Assembly (NCBI RefSeq): GCF_900172215.1
Contig: NZ_FWFP01000002.1
Location: forward strand, 1-64,000
DNA length: 64,000 nt
Reading direction: 5' to 3'
DNA from: Ruegeria meonggei
GTDB lineage: Bacteria; Pseudomonadota; Alphaproteobacteria; Rhodobacterales; Rhodobacteraceae
How positions within the stretch are numbered: the stretch's first letter is position 1; every line of letters starts with the position of its first letter. Below are positions 9,147-16,571 of this stretch, one piece after another. Both the position numbers and the translations under genes were made by a program. The notes beneath the pieces were generated by a model. It made no database searches, had not been told where the DNA came from, and saw only the letters and a program-made list of their open reading frames with translations.

Positions 9147-9730
9147 GATTTCCGCGCCCCCAGATCAAAATTCCGCCCTTCGGCAAAAGCGCTTTCCACC
9201 AGAACAATTGAGATGACCTCGGCCGCTCCCTCTTGGCCCTCATGGGACAACATCGCCAAGGCCCCATAGTCATCAGCCATCGCGCGCAAAACACCGACCA
9301 TGACGCTGGAATAGCCGGGCAAGCCAGGAAAACAGCGCAGCTGATATTCCGTCGGCGATACTTCACGAAGTTCCAACGCGGGCAGGCACAGATCGGACAC
9401 GGCCAACCTGACCCTGTCGGACAAATCATCCAGTGAATGCAAAAACTCAACATAGATTACGCCACCGAACCGCAGCAATCGGCGCAAGTCCTCCATTTTT
9501 GGGTGCGAGACCAGATAAGTTCCCAAATCTTCCAGCATTTCAGCTCGAGGTCTGTTCAGGTCGGCGCAAAGCGCATCCAACACCCGGACCGTCATGTCAT
9601 CATCGTAGACGAGCATGGCCTCAAACTCGACGAATCCCAACTCGGCCACCTCGGTCACGCGCAGCCAGCACGATTGTCCGTAGGTCGCGCACACAAAAGA
9701 CTGTATCGCCCGATTGATCAGACCATGCAT
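9143..9730 (-). CDS. H-NOX (HNOB) domain protein, apparently lacking haem ligands
   Basis: Predicted 195-aa sensor partner of the cyclase. I chose ATG 9730 because H-NOX proteins characteristically begin MHGLINRA; a TTG at 9772 would add 14 residues. Fold-level matches are the N terminus, W22, EDLGTYLVSH, LRFGG and FLHSLDDL. Two hallmarks are missing by my alignment. The proximal haem histidine, expected in the LDDLHDR context, is S104. The YxSxR motif that holds haem propionates reads C133-F-P-G-L137. It may thus be haem-free or use another ligand (H98 is near). Annotators would probably call it haem-NO-binding by fold; function is uncertain. Confidence 0.85.
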   Translation of the reverse strand: MHGLINRAIQSFVCATYGQSCWLRVTEVAELGFVEFEAMLVYDDDMTVRVLDALCADLNRPRAEMLEDLGTYLVSHPKMEDLRRLLRFGGVIYVEFLHSLDDLSDRVRLAVSDLCLPALELREVSPTEYQLRCFPGLPGYSSVMVGVLRAMADDYGALAMLSHEGQEGAAEVISIVLVESAFAEGRNFDLGARKS

Positions 9731-9831
9731 GAGATGCCCCAGATTGGTTTCCCCGCCAATCTGGCCTGACAATCCTTAATAAAACGCCAAAACGCATCGT
9801 GAGATATGGACAATATGACCGAGTCTCAAAG

Positions 9832-9846
9832 CGTAATTTGATTACG
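9832..9846. promoter_or_regulatory. Inverted repeat upstream of the H-NOX/cyclase operon
   Basis: Perfect inverted repeat CGTAAT-TTG-ATTACG, about 100 bases upstream of the chosen H-NOX ATG and just downstream of the methyltransferase stop at 9852. It does not match the FNR or NsrR consensus as I recall them. It is a candidate operator for the H-NOX operon; chance is possible at this size. Confidence 0.35.
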
Positions 9847-9851
9847 TCATA

Positions 9852-11411
9852 TCAGAAATCCGTAGGCGCCCCGCCTTCGGATTTGCGGCGCGCTACAAAG
9901 TCGGCAAGCTCGTCCCGGATACCCTCATCCAGCGCCGGAGGTTCAAAGCTGGTAATGATCTCCTTGAACATGTGGTGGGCACGCTCGGCGGTCCAGATGC
10001 CACCGGCCACATCCCAGCCTTCATAGTTTTTCCAATCGCTGAGGAAGGGCTGGTAGAAGGCGGTGGTATAACGATCCTGCGTGTGCTGGATGCCAAAGAA
10101 ATGGCCTTCGTTCCCGACGGAACGGATCGCATCCAGTGCGATTTCATCGGGTCCGGTTGCGGTAATTTCAGGCTGCATATATCGTTGAATTTGCTGAAGT
10201 ATTTCGCAATCCATGATGAACTTCTCGGGGCTTGCGATCAAACCGCCCTCCAACCATCCGGCTGCGTGGTAAACCATATTGGTGCCGGATTGAACTGCCG
10301 CCCACAGGGAGTTCGACGTCTCCCAGATCGATTGCCCGTCAGGCACGTTTGCAGCACACACACCCGAAGACCGCATCGGAAGGCCGTAGTACCGCGCCAT
10401 CTGTCCCGTCATCTGGGTCGAGCGCATGTATTCCGGCGTGCCAAAGGCCGGAGCGCCGGATTTCATGTCCACATTCGAAGTGAACGTGCCGATAACGCAG
10501 GGAATCCCGGACCGCACATATTGGAACAGGGCAATGGCGCACAGCGCCTCGGCCAAGGACTGCGCCACAGCACCGGCCATTGTCACCGGGGCCATCGCGC
10601 CAGCCAATGTAAACGGTGTCACCACAATCGCCTGCCCCCGTCGCGCCAAACGCAGACAACCATCAATCATCGGATGGTCATGTTTCAGCGGCGAGGTCGA
10701 GTTGATGTTGGTGTACATGCGCGGAGTTTCTTCGAACTCTTCGTGACTCAGGCCTCCGGCGATTCTGACCATTTCCATCACATCTTCGACGCGCTCCTTG
10801 CCCAGAGAATAGGCGTGCATCGCCTTATCCGTCAGGGTCAGCTTGTCATAGAGAACATCCAGATGCCGAACGCTGGCGTGGATATCCACCGGCTCAACCG
10901 GATAGCCCCCGGCGAAATGGATACAGTTGAAATACTGGGTCAGTTTCAACAGGTTTCGGCACATCTCGCGATTGCCTGGAACCTTGGTCCCGATCTCCAT
11001 ATCCCAGTAATTGGGGGGCGAGGAAACATTGCCGAAAAGCAGTTTTTTGCCACCGATCTCGATCTTGCGATCCAAGTTGCGCGGAGTGATCGAGAAGGTG
11101 GACGGTGCCTTGCCGACCATCTCCATCACAAAATCCCGGCCCATACGGACGTTGTCGCCTTCAATCGTACAGCCTGCTTCGCGCAGGATACCGATAGCTT
11201 CTTCGTTGTAGAACTCGATTCCGATCTCTTCGAGAATGCGCATGGCGCCTTCGTGGATCGCCTCGATCCCGGCTGCATCCAGCGGCTCGGTGGGGTTGTC
11301 AGTGTTGATCGGAGGGTCCCACGGCATCTGGTCGATCACCGCACTGCCCCTGCGTTCAGCCGCACCGGCACGCCCTCCGCCGCGGCGTCTGCGAGTTTTT
11401 GTGTCGGCCAT
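9852..11411 (-). CDS. Trimethylamine methyltransferase (MttB) family protein, non-pyrrolysine
   Basis: The 519-aa product belongs to the MttB superfamily, whose members transfer a methyl group from a quaternary or tertiary amine to a corrinoid protein. I chose ATG 11411, preceded by GGAGGA at 7-base spacing, over an upstream ATG at 11483. The start is followed by a basic RRRRGGGR tail; PLDAAGIEAIHEGAMRILEE and the GIPCVIGTFTSNVDMKSGAP region fit the family. The frame is open with no internal amber codon, so this is the non-pyrrolysine branch, whose characterised members use glycine betaine, proline betaine or carnitine. No corrinoid protein gene is nearby, so the acceptor must be elsewhere or the reaction differs. 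Confidence 0.88.
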   Translation of the reverse strand: MADTKTRRRRGGGRAGAAERRGSAVIDQMPWDPPINTDNPTEPLDAAGIEAIHEGAMRILEEIGIEFYNEEAIGILREAGCTIEGDNVRMGRDFVMEMVGKAPSTFSITPRNLDRKIEIGGKKLLFGNVSSPPNYWDMEIGTKVPGNREMCRNLLKLTQYFNCIHFAGGYPVEPVDIHASVRHLDVLYDKLTLTDKAMHAYSLGKERVEDVMEMVRIAGGLSHEEFEETPRMYTNINSTSPLKHDHPMIDGCLRLARRGQAIVVTPFTLAGAMAPVTMAGAVAQSLAEALCAIALFQYVRSGIPCVIGTFTSNVDMKSGAPAFGTPEYMRSTQMTGQMARYYGLPMRSSGVCAANVPDGQSIWETSNSLWAAVQSGTNMVYHAAGWLEGGLIASPEKFIMDCEILQQIQRYMQPEITATGPDEIALDAIRSVGNEGHFFGIQHTQDRYTTAFYQPFLSDWKNYEGWDVAGGIWTAERAHHMFKEIITSFEPPALDEGIRDELADFVARRKSEGGAPTDF

Positions 11412-11421
11412 TTTGTCCTCC

Positions 11422-11449
11422 GGAGCTTGCACTTTCCCAAGCAAGCCCC
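11422..11449 (-). promoter_or_regulatory. 5' UTR hairpin abutting the methyltransferase ribosome-binding site
   Basis: On the minus strand GGGGCTTGC pairs with GCAAGCTCC (nine pairs, one G-U) around a 10-base loop. The 3' arm ends directly against GGAGGA (11416-11421), the ribosome-binding site of the MttB-family gene. The terminal CTCC could also pair with GGAGG. The layout suits translational control, though I recognise no known riboswitch class. Confidence 0.4.
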
Positions 11450-11531
11450 GAACCCGGGCGGTTGGCCGCTCTGTCTGCGACAACCTATGTCGGTTTTCTA
11501 TTCCGAACCGCCGAAAACAGCTGCTGAGCCG

Positions 11532-12224
11532 TCAGTTTTTTGCCAACCAGCCCGGGATATGTCCGATATCCGGCAATACAACATCAGCCATAGGCAAAAG
11601 CGCCTCAGCCGGGGCAACTCCGGTGAGAACACCGATTGTGGTCATCCCGGCGGCACGCCCCGCCTGCAGGTCGTGCAAGCTGTCCCCTACCATGGCCACG
11701 CGCGCGGGCTCGACCCCGACATGGGCGGAAAATGCAAGCAATTGTCCGGGACCGGGTTTGTGTCCATGGCCGCTGTCATAGCCTGCAACAAAATCAAAGT
11801 GACCCCTGATGCCCACAGATTCCAGATGTTGCAGCGCGGGCGCTTCGCTGTCATTTGTGGCTACTCCCAGCTTGAAACCGGCCTGCCGCAACCCCTCCAG
11901 AAACGGCAGCAACGGAATGGCTGGTGCTTGCGCTGCAGTGGCGGCCTCGCTGTTCAATAGGTCGACCAGCTCGGCCTGCGTGAGTTCAGGTACATGCGGG
12001 GCCAGGGTCGCCGCGATCTCGTCAGCCGTCGCCGCCACGACAATACTGTCAGCCGAGTATGTGACTTGTTCCAGATCGAACCCGATGACATGCCCCAATT
12101 CGGTTGCGCGCCTGAGGTCTCCATCGGCCAGCCGCATCAGCACATTACGTCCAAATGCCCCCCACGTGTCGGCAAAATCAAACAGTGTACCGTCCTTGTC
12201 GAACAAGATGGCGTCTATGGGCAT
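11532..12224 (-). CDS. HAD-family phosphatase, phosphoglycolate phosphatase-like
   Basis: The 230-aa product is a haloacid dehalogenase-type phosphatase with motif I DKDGTLFD at residues 8-15, motif II VATNDSEAP, motif III Lys in the HKPGPGQ region and motif IV MVGDSLHDLQAGRAAG. The start is ATG 12224, with CAGGAG upstream; an ATG at 12359 would extend into the DUF3572 gene region. The cap insertion suggests a small phosphorylated metabolite as substrate. It is distinct from the second Gph-like gene at 51051-51722. Confidence 0.88.
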   Translation of the reverse strand: MPIDAILFDKDGTLFDFADTWGAFGRNVLMRLADGDLRRATELGHVIGFDLEQVTYSADSIVVAATADEIAATLAPHVPELTQAELVDLLNSEAATAAQAPAIPLLPFLEGLRQAGFKLGVATNDSEAPALQHLESVGIRGHFDFVAGYDSGHGHKPGPGQLLAFSAHVGVEPARVAMVGDSLHDLQAGRAAGMTTIGVLTGVAPAEALLPMADVVLPDIGHIPGWLAKN

Positions 12225-12249
12225 TGCGTGCTCCTGCAAGGTTTTAGGT

Positions 12250-12534
12250 TCAGGTCCAGTGGACATCGGCCCCGCCGGACAAAACGGCGCGCGCTTGCCC
12301 CGGCAATTCATAGGGCACTGAGTTCGCGTCACAAAAGGCAACCACCCACGAATCGTCAAGCATCAGAAACTCCAGCACTGATCCCAGCAACTCCGGCTCA
12401 GAGGCTCTGTCTCGCAGATCTTGCTCTGATGTGCCGGTAGAGCCCAGAAAAACAGGCAGAAGCTCTTCGTTTCCGACAAGCCAGCCCAGAGCGTTCAGCG
12501 CCAGCGTTTCAGCAGATTGGGCGGATATTGGCAT
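12250..12534 (-). CDS. DUF3572 family protein
   Basis: Small 94-aa acidic protein, MPISAQSAETLALNALGWL at its N terminus, resembling DUF3572 proteins of Alphaproteobacteria. No transmembrane segment or catalytic motif is evident. It is divergent from the PleD-like gene, a neighbour pairing recurrent in this class. The function is unknown; the adjacency hints at a link to c-di-GMP or cell-cycle control, but that is inference. Confidence 0.85.
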   Translation of the reverse strand: MPISAQSAETLALNALGWLVGNEELLPVFLGSTGTSEQDLRDRASEPELLGSVLEFLMLDDSWVVAFCDANSVPYELPGQARAVLSGGADVHWT

Positions 12535-12600
12535 AAAGAGGCCCCGGATCAGCTCTTGGAAAGGGTTTGTTAACCAGACTCATAAACACTTTGGCAACGC

Positions 12601-14022
12601 ATGCAATCAACGGTGACCAATATGTCCGTGCAGGGAACCATCCTTGTCCTCGACGGGACCTCGACCAATCGCATCATGCTGAAGGTTCAGCTGACGGCGG
12701 CGTGGTATCACGTCGTTCAGGGCGAACGGCTTCATGGGTTGGCGGGACTGCTGCGCCGGGCCAAGCCCGATCTGGTTCTGACCTCTCAGACCTTGCCGGA
12801 CGGTGTCGCTGCGGATGTGAAAAAGCTGGTGATGGCTGATCCGGATCTCATGGACGTACCGGTTGTCGCGATTGCGCCGCAAAACGACAAAGCAGCCAGG
12901 TTGAAGGCACTGGAGGACGGGCTGGATGATGTGTTGGCGCATCCGTTCAAGGATACGTTTTTGCTGGCCCGGGTTCGCAGCCTGTTACGCGCACGGGCTG
13001 ATACACAGGATCTGAAGGCTGGAAACAGCTCGCAGCCCATCGGGTTTGCCGAGCCTGCCGGCACCTTGATTACGGCATCCAAACCAGCGCGAGTGGCTGT
13101 TCTGACGCATAGTGCGCGTACCGGCGCAATCTGGCAAAACGCTTTGGCGAAACGTATGCGACACAGCTTGGCGGTACATACATCGTCAAACCTTCAAGGG
13201 TTGTTGTCCGGCCCGGTGCCGGACGCCATCGTGGTCGAAGTGAGGGCCAGTCCAGCCGACCTGAACCTTCTTGCTGATCTGAAATCCCGGGGGGCAACGC
13301 GACACACCGTTCTGATAGGTATTCTTGAGGGCGAGAAAGCCGAGCGCGCCTCGGACGCGCTGGATCGGGGCGCCGATGCAATCTGTCTGGGCGGGTTCTG
13401 TGCCGAGGAGACGGTTTTGCGCATCGACAATCAAGTGGCGCGCAAGGTGCGACTGGATCAGATGCGCGCATCCTTGCGCCGCGGGCTGGCCGAATCGTGG
13501 GTTGATCCGCTGACCGGCCTGCACAACCGACGCTATGCGATGCGCGCGATGGATCAGATCGCGCACCGGGCCGCACGGTCCGGGCAGGGATTTGCGGTAA
13601 TGCTGGCCGATCTGGATCACTTCAAAGCCATCAACGACAATTTCGGCCATTCCGCTGGGGATATGGTCCTGACCGAGGCGGCGGCACGGTTGCAGCAAAC
13701 CGTCGGCACTGCCGGTTTCGTCGCACGTATCGGCGGAGAAGAGTTCATGATCGGCCTGTCGGACACCACTCAGGAAAAAGCGCTAGAGCTGGCCCGCACA
13801 CTGTGCAACAGCATCCGTCGAAAACCGTTTAAACTGCCAGATGCACCCTGCCCCATCCCGGTTACGATCAGCATAGGTCTGATCGCAACCAAGCCGGACG
13901 CGCCATCGCTGTTACACCGGCCCGCACCGCTGGAAAAGTTGATCAAATCCGCCGACACCGCGCTTTATGCTGCCAAAACAGCCGGACGTGATCAGGTTCG
14001 GGTCCGGCAAAGCGCCGCTTAG
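12601..14022 (+). CDS. pleD: PleD-like REC-REC-GGDEF diguanylate cyclase with degenerate receivers
   Basis: The 473-aa product has two receiver-like domains (about residues 10-130 and 155-290) and a GGDEF domain (about 300-465). The active site is G378-G-E-E-F382. The first receiver has ILVLDG where DD is expected, Thr/Ser in place of the phospho-acceptor Asp (LVLTSQTLPDG) and His for the conserved Lys (LAHPF). The second also lacks a recognisable Asp. No I-site is visible: the RxxD position reads G369-T-A-G372. Cyclase activity may thus be phosphorylation-independent and not product-inhibited. An ATG at 12622 (MSVQGTILVLD) is an equally likely start; neither has a strong ribosome-binding site. 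Confidence 0.88.
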   Translation: MQSTVTNMSVQGTILVLDGTSTNRIMLKVQLTAAWYHVVQGERLHGLAGLLRRAKPDLVLTSQTLPDGVAADVKKLVMADPDLMDVPVVAIAPQNDKAARLKALEDGLDDVLAHPFKDTFLLARVRSLLRARADTQDLKAGNSSQPIGFAEPAGTLITASKPARVAVLTHSARTGAIWQNALAKRMRHSLAVHTSSNLQGLLSGPVPDAIVVEVRASPADLNLLADLKSRGATRHTVLIGILEGEKAERASDALDRGADAICLGGFCAEETVLRIDNQVARKVRLDQMRASLRRGLAESWVDPLTGLHNRRYAMRAMDQIAHRAARSGQGFAVMLADLDHFKAINDNFGHSAGDMVLTEAAARLQQTVGTAGFVARIGGEEFMIGLSDTTQEKALELARTLCNSIRRKPFKLPDAPCPIPVTISIGLIATKPDAPSLLHRPAPLEKLIKSADTALYAAKTAGRDQVRVRQSAA

Positions 14023-14492
14023 TCTTTCCGCTTGCGCCCATGAGGTTTGCGCCGCACAACCTCTTCCAACCGGGTTGCATAGGCCTGACGCTCTGCGTCG
14101 CTCATCTCTGAGACGCGCGCCAGCCACTCATCCTGAAGGGCAAATTGCAAATCAGCCATGGCCTGCGCCTGTTGTTGCAAAAGAACCTGCACGGCCGCGG
14201 GATCAAAGGGATTGGCCCGCAATGCAGCGCCCAGTGCAGTGAAATCCTGGGCGCGGAGCTTTGATCCATGCTTGTGTCGCTCGGACAATTCTCCGCGCAA
14301 AGCTTTGCGATCTTCTTTCGGCAATGCCCGGTACAAAGCGGACCCGAACCCGGGTGGAGCCTTGGCCTGGTCCCCGCCTTTGACCCTGTAGGCTGTTCCC
14401 AGCGCGATGCCCACGATCAGCAGGTTCAGCGCCAGGGACACGATCAACAAAACCGTTACCCAGCGTTTCTTGGGTTTGGGATTTTCGCTCAT
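14019..14492 (-). CDS. Periplasmic heavy-metal sensor-like protein
   Basis: The 157-aa product has a short cytoplasmic lead, one transmembrane segment (about residues 11-32) and a helical periplasmic domain rich in charged residues (PKEDRKALRGELSERHK; DAERQAYATRLEEVVRRK), resembling CpxP/CnrX-type periplasmic metal-sensor proteins. It is the last gene of the sigma-factor operon, its ATG overlapping the stop of the anti-sigma candidate. Its 3' end overlaps the convergent pleD stop by four bases. It may modulate anti-sigma activity; metal binding is not evident from a Cys/His cluster. Confidence 0.75.
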   Translation of the reverse strand: MSENPKPKKRWVTVLLIVSLALNLLIVGIALGTAYRVKGGDQAKAPPGFGSALYRALPKEDRKALRGELSERHKHGSKLRAQDFTALGAALRANPFDPAAVQVLLQQQAQAMADLQFALQDEWLARVSEMSDAERQAYATRLEEVVRRKPHGRKRKD

Positions 14493-14842
14493 TCCGCGTC
14501 CTCCAGAAATGTTGTGTCCAGGCCAAGATCTGCAACTACGAAACTGCTGTCCTGAGCAAAGATGTACGTCGCCGGATCGGGCAGAAAGTCAGGGGCTGAA
14601 AACCCGATCCAAACACCCGCGGCGCTGGCCGCAACCAAACCACCCATGCTGGGCCAGCCGCCAAAGCCGTCCAATAGCCGCGCCCACAGGGAGCGTCGTG
14701 GCTGTAGTACAGGCGTCATCCGGGAAAGCCGTACGGATTCGGCATCTGTCAGAATTCGAACCGCAAGTTCATCGGGCAAACCGGACCGGGCTTGCCGCGC
14801 CTGGGCAAACAACTGTTCAAGTTCAGTGGTGTCATCAGCCAT
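14489..14842 (-). CDS. Putative membrane anti-sigma factor
   Basis: The 117-aa product is encoded directly after an ECF sigma gene. The N-terminal 60 residues are soluble and helical (LEQLFAQARQARSGLPDELAVRIL), followed by one hydrophobic segment (SMGGLVAASAAGVWIGFSA) and a short periplasmic tail. This topology and position fit a single-pass anti-sigma factor, though I see no classic zinc anti-sigma HxxxCxxC motif. I chose ATG 14842, which overlaps the sigma stop by eight bases with GGGG at good spacing; upstream starts at 14848 and 14863 are possible. Confidence 0.68.
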   Translation of the reverse strand: MADDTTELEQLFAQARQARSGLPDELAVRILTDAESVRLSRMTPVLQPRRSLWARLLDGFGGWPSMGGLVAASAAGVWIGFSAPDFLPDPATYIFAQDSSFVVADLGLDTTFLEDAE

Positions 14843-15449
14843 CGTCATACCCCAGTTCATCACGTCGTCCGGCCAGTATCGCCGCCAGAGACCGTTTTCC
14901 GCGCGCGGTCAGACTTTCTACCGCTTCTGTTGAAACGCCCATAATCCCGGCGATTTCAGGATTGGGCAATTCTTCCATATGCCGCAAGATAACGGCCTGC
15001 CGCTGCCGGTCAGGCAATTGCGACAAGGCGTCCTGCAGCGCATCCTTGCGTGCCATGTCCTGCATCCGGTCCGCCACGCTTGGTTCGCCATCCTCGGGCT
15101 CGGGCACTTCGGCCAGCCTGTCGGGCTTTTTCTTGCGTTGTACGTCCACACACAGGTTCAGCGTCACACGGTACAGCCAGGTCGACACCTTGGCCTGCCC
15201 CGGCACCCATTTCGGCGCTACTTGCCACAGCCGCATCATGGCGTCCTGCGTCACATCTTCGGCTTCCGCCCTGTTACCCAGCATCCGCAGAGCTACGGAA
15301 AAGCTGCGCGGGCCCAGCCGATCGGTCAGCTCACGCGCAGCGGCAGCATCGCCATCTGCGAACTGCCGCAGCAACGTATCGTCGCCCGGGTCGCCCGCGG
15401 CACCAGAGGTGCCGCGAACATCCTGCAAAGGGGAGGTCAGATCCTCCAT
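14835..15449 (-). CDS. ECF RNA polymerase sigma factor
   Basis: The 204-aa sigma-70-family factor has region 2 (AEDVTQDAMMRLWQVAPKW and STWLYRVTLNLCVDVQRK, about residues 30-105) and region 4 (LSQLPDRQRQAVILRHMEE with a helix-turn-helix ending VSTEAVESLTARGKRSL, about 135-192). Region 3 is absent, as in ECF factors. It sits between an EF-hand protein gene six bases upstream and an overlapping anti-sigma candidate. Probably autoregulated and responsive to envelope or metal stress; the signal is not visible in sequence. Confidence 0.93.
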   Translation of the reverse strand: MEDLTSPLQDVRGTSGAAGDPGDDTLLRQFADGDAAAARELTDRLGPRSFSVALRMLGNRAEAEDVTQDAMMRLWQVAPKWVPGQAKVSTWLYRVTLNLCVDVQRKKKPDRLAEVPEPEDGEPSVADRMQDMARKDALQDALSQLPDRQRQAVILRHMEELPNPEIAGIMGVSTEAVESLTARGKRSLAAILAGRRDELGYDDG

Positions 15450-15455
15450 CCTTCA

Positions 15456-15923
15456 TCAGCTGTCGTCAGAGCCCGACTGGCCGTGTTTCTTGTGCTTTCG
15501 ACCCATCTTGTCTTTTGCATCGGCAAATTCCTGTTCCGAGATCGACCCATTGTTATCCGCGTCGATACGATCAAACATCTTGCCAGCACGGCGCGGTTTG
15601 GGCAACTCGTCCTCGGTCAGAAAACCGTCCTGATTGGCGTCGTTCTTTTCGAACATCTTAGTGACGCGCTCACTGGCCTTCGTCTGGGCTGCGGATTGCA
15701 TTTCCTCGACACTCAGCTGACCGTCCCCATCGGTATCGGCATCGGTGAAGCGTTGATTGCGATGAGCCTGCATTTCGTCCTGCGTCACCTGACCATCGCC
15801 ATTGGCGTCCAATTCCTGGAAAGTTACGGGTGCGCGGTCTTTCGGACCGGCAGCCAGCACCGAGGTGCCGGTGATTGCAACAGCCGAGATAAGGATGGCC
15901 GGGATGAATTTTACGCTTTTCAT
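15456..15923 (-). CDS. Secreted EF-hand calcium-binding protein
   Basis: The 155-aa product starts at ATG 15923 after AAAGGA. A signal peptide (MKSVKFIPAILISAVAITG, cleavage near VLAA) is followed by four EF-hand loops: DANGDGQVTQDE, DTDGDGQLSVEE, DANQDGFLTEDE and DADNNGSISEQE. All four carry acidic residues at loop positions 1, 3 and 12, so calcium binding is expected. It is the first gene of the ECF sigma operon, only six bases before the sigma gene, suggesting a periplasmic Ca2+ sensor or buffer tied to that regulon. Confidence 0.9.
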   Translation of the reverse strand: MKSVKFIPAILISAVAITGTSVLAAGPKDRAPVTFQELDANGDGQVTQDEMQAHRNQRFTDADTDGDGQLSVEEMQSAAQTKASERVTKMFEKNDANQDGFLTEDELPKPRRAGKMFDRIDADNNGSISEQEFADAKDKMGRKHKKHGQSGSDDS

Positions 15924-15985
15924 ATCGTTTTTCCTTTGATTCAAGCGGCCCCATCGCCGCTGCTCACATAGGTTCAAACGGCCCA

Positions 15986-15998
15986 GGAACCCCGTTCC
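15986..15998 (-). promoter_or_regulatory. Inverted repeat / possible ECF -35 element
   Basis: GGAAC-GGG-GTTCC lies about 63 bases upstream of the EF-hand gene start on the minus strand, in the 224-base divergent gap with the DUF983 gene. GGAAC resembles the -35 element of many ECF promoters, and the palindrome could be an operator. No convincing partner -10 is visible. Confidence 0.3.
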
Positions 15999-16147
15999 GT
16001 CGCTGAAAACAGAATTTTTTCACCGGGATGAAAGTTAAGCTTCCTAAAGATTTGATCTGAGCATCGCGACACAAAGCGACGCACCCCCCTTTTCTGCGGG
16101 GTAAAACAAGCGCAATATCCCGTCAATTCGAACGCGCGAGTTTCAAA

Positions 16148-16543
16148 ATGACAGATCAGACGATCAACACCATGACCGAAAATGACCGACCTACCAAGGC
16201 TGCCCTGATAAAGGGCTTTCGTTGCCGGTGCCCGAAATGCGGTGAGGGCAAGCTTTTGCGCGGCTACCTGAAGGTCAATGACAGCTGCAGCAATTGCGGT
16301 CAGGAACTGTTTCACCACCGGGCAGATGACGGCCCGGCCTATCTGACCATTCTGCTGGTCGGCCATCTGCTGGCCCCTGCCTTGCATCTTACTTACGTGC
16401 AGTGGCGCCCTGAACCACTGACGATGTTCCTGGCTTTTGCAATTGGCTGCACTGCCTTGTCACTGTTCCTGCTGCCCCGTTTCAAGGGGGCCGTGGTGGC
16501 CTACCAATGGGCGCGCCGCATGCACGGTTTCGAAAAAGCGTAA
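16148..16543 (+). CDS. DUF983 membrane protein
   Basis: The 131-aa product has an N-terminal zinc-ribbon-like Cys arrangement (CRCPKCGEGKLL, then DSCSNCGQEL) and two transmembrane segments (TILLVGHLLAPALHLTYVQW; MFLAFAIGCTALSLFLLP). This is the DUF983 architecture, common in Alphaproteobacteria and often near cytochrome oxidase assembly genes, though none is here. The function is unknown. The NUDIX gene begins 28 bases after it. Confidence 0.88.
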   Translation: MTDQTINTMTENDRPTKAALIKGFRCRCPKCGEGKLLRGYLKVNDSCSNCGQELFHHRADDGPAYLTILLVGHLLAPALHLTYVQWRPEPLTMFLAFAIGCTALSLFLLPRFKGAVVAYQWARRMHGFEKA

Positions 16544-16571
16544 TGACCTTGGCAACCGGGTCGCGCAGGGC

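Noticed and set aside
9852..11411. Pyrrolysine-containing MttB
   Set aside because: The frame is open end to end with no internal amber codon, so this is the non-pyrrolysine branch.
9972..11960. Long plus-strand open frame (662 codons) opposite the MttB-family gene
   Set aside because: Antisense to a well-supported gene; the translation has no recognisable domain, is rich in His, Arg and Gln as expected for shadow frames in G+C-rich DNA, and runs into the HAD gene.
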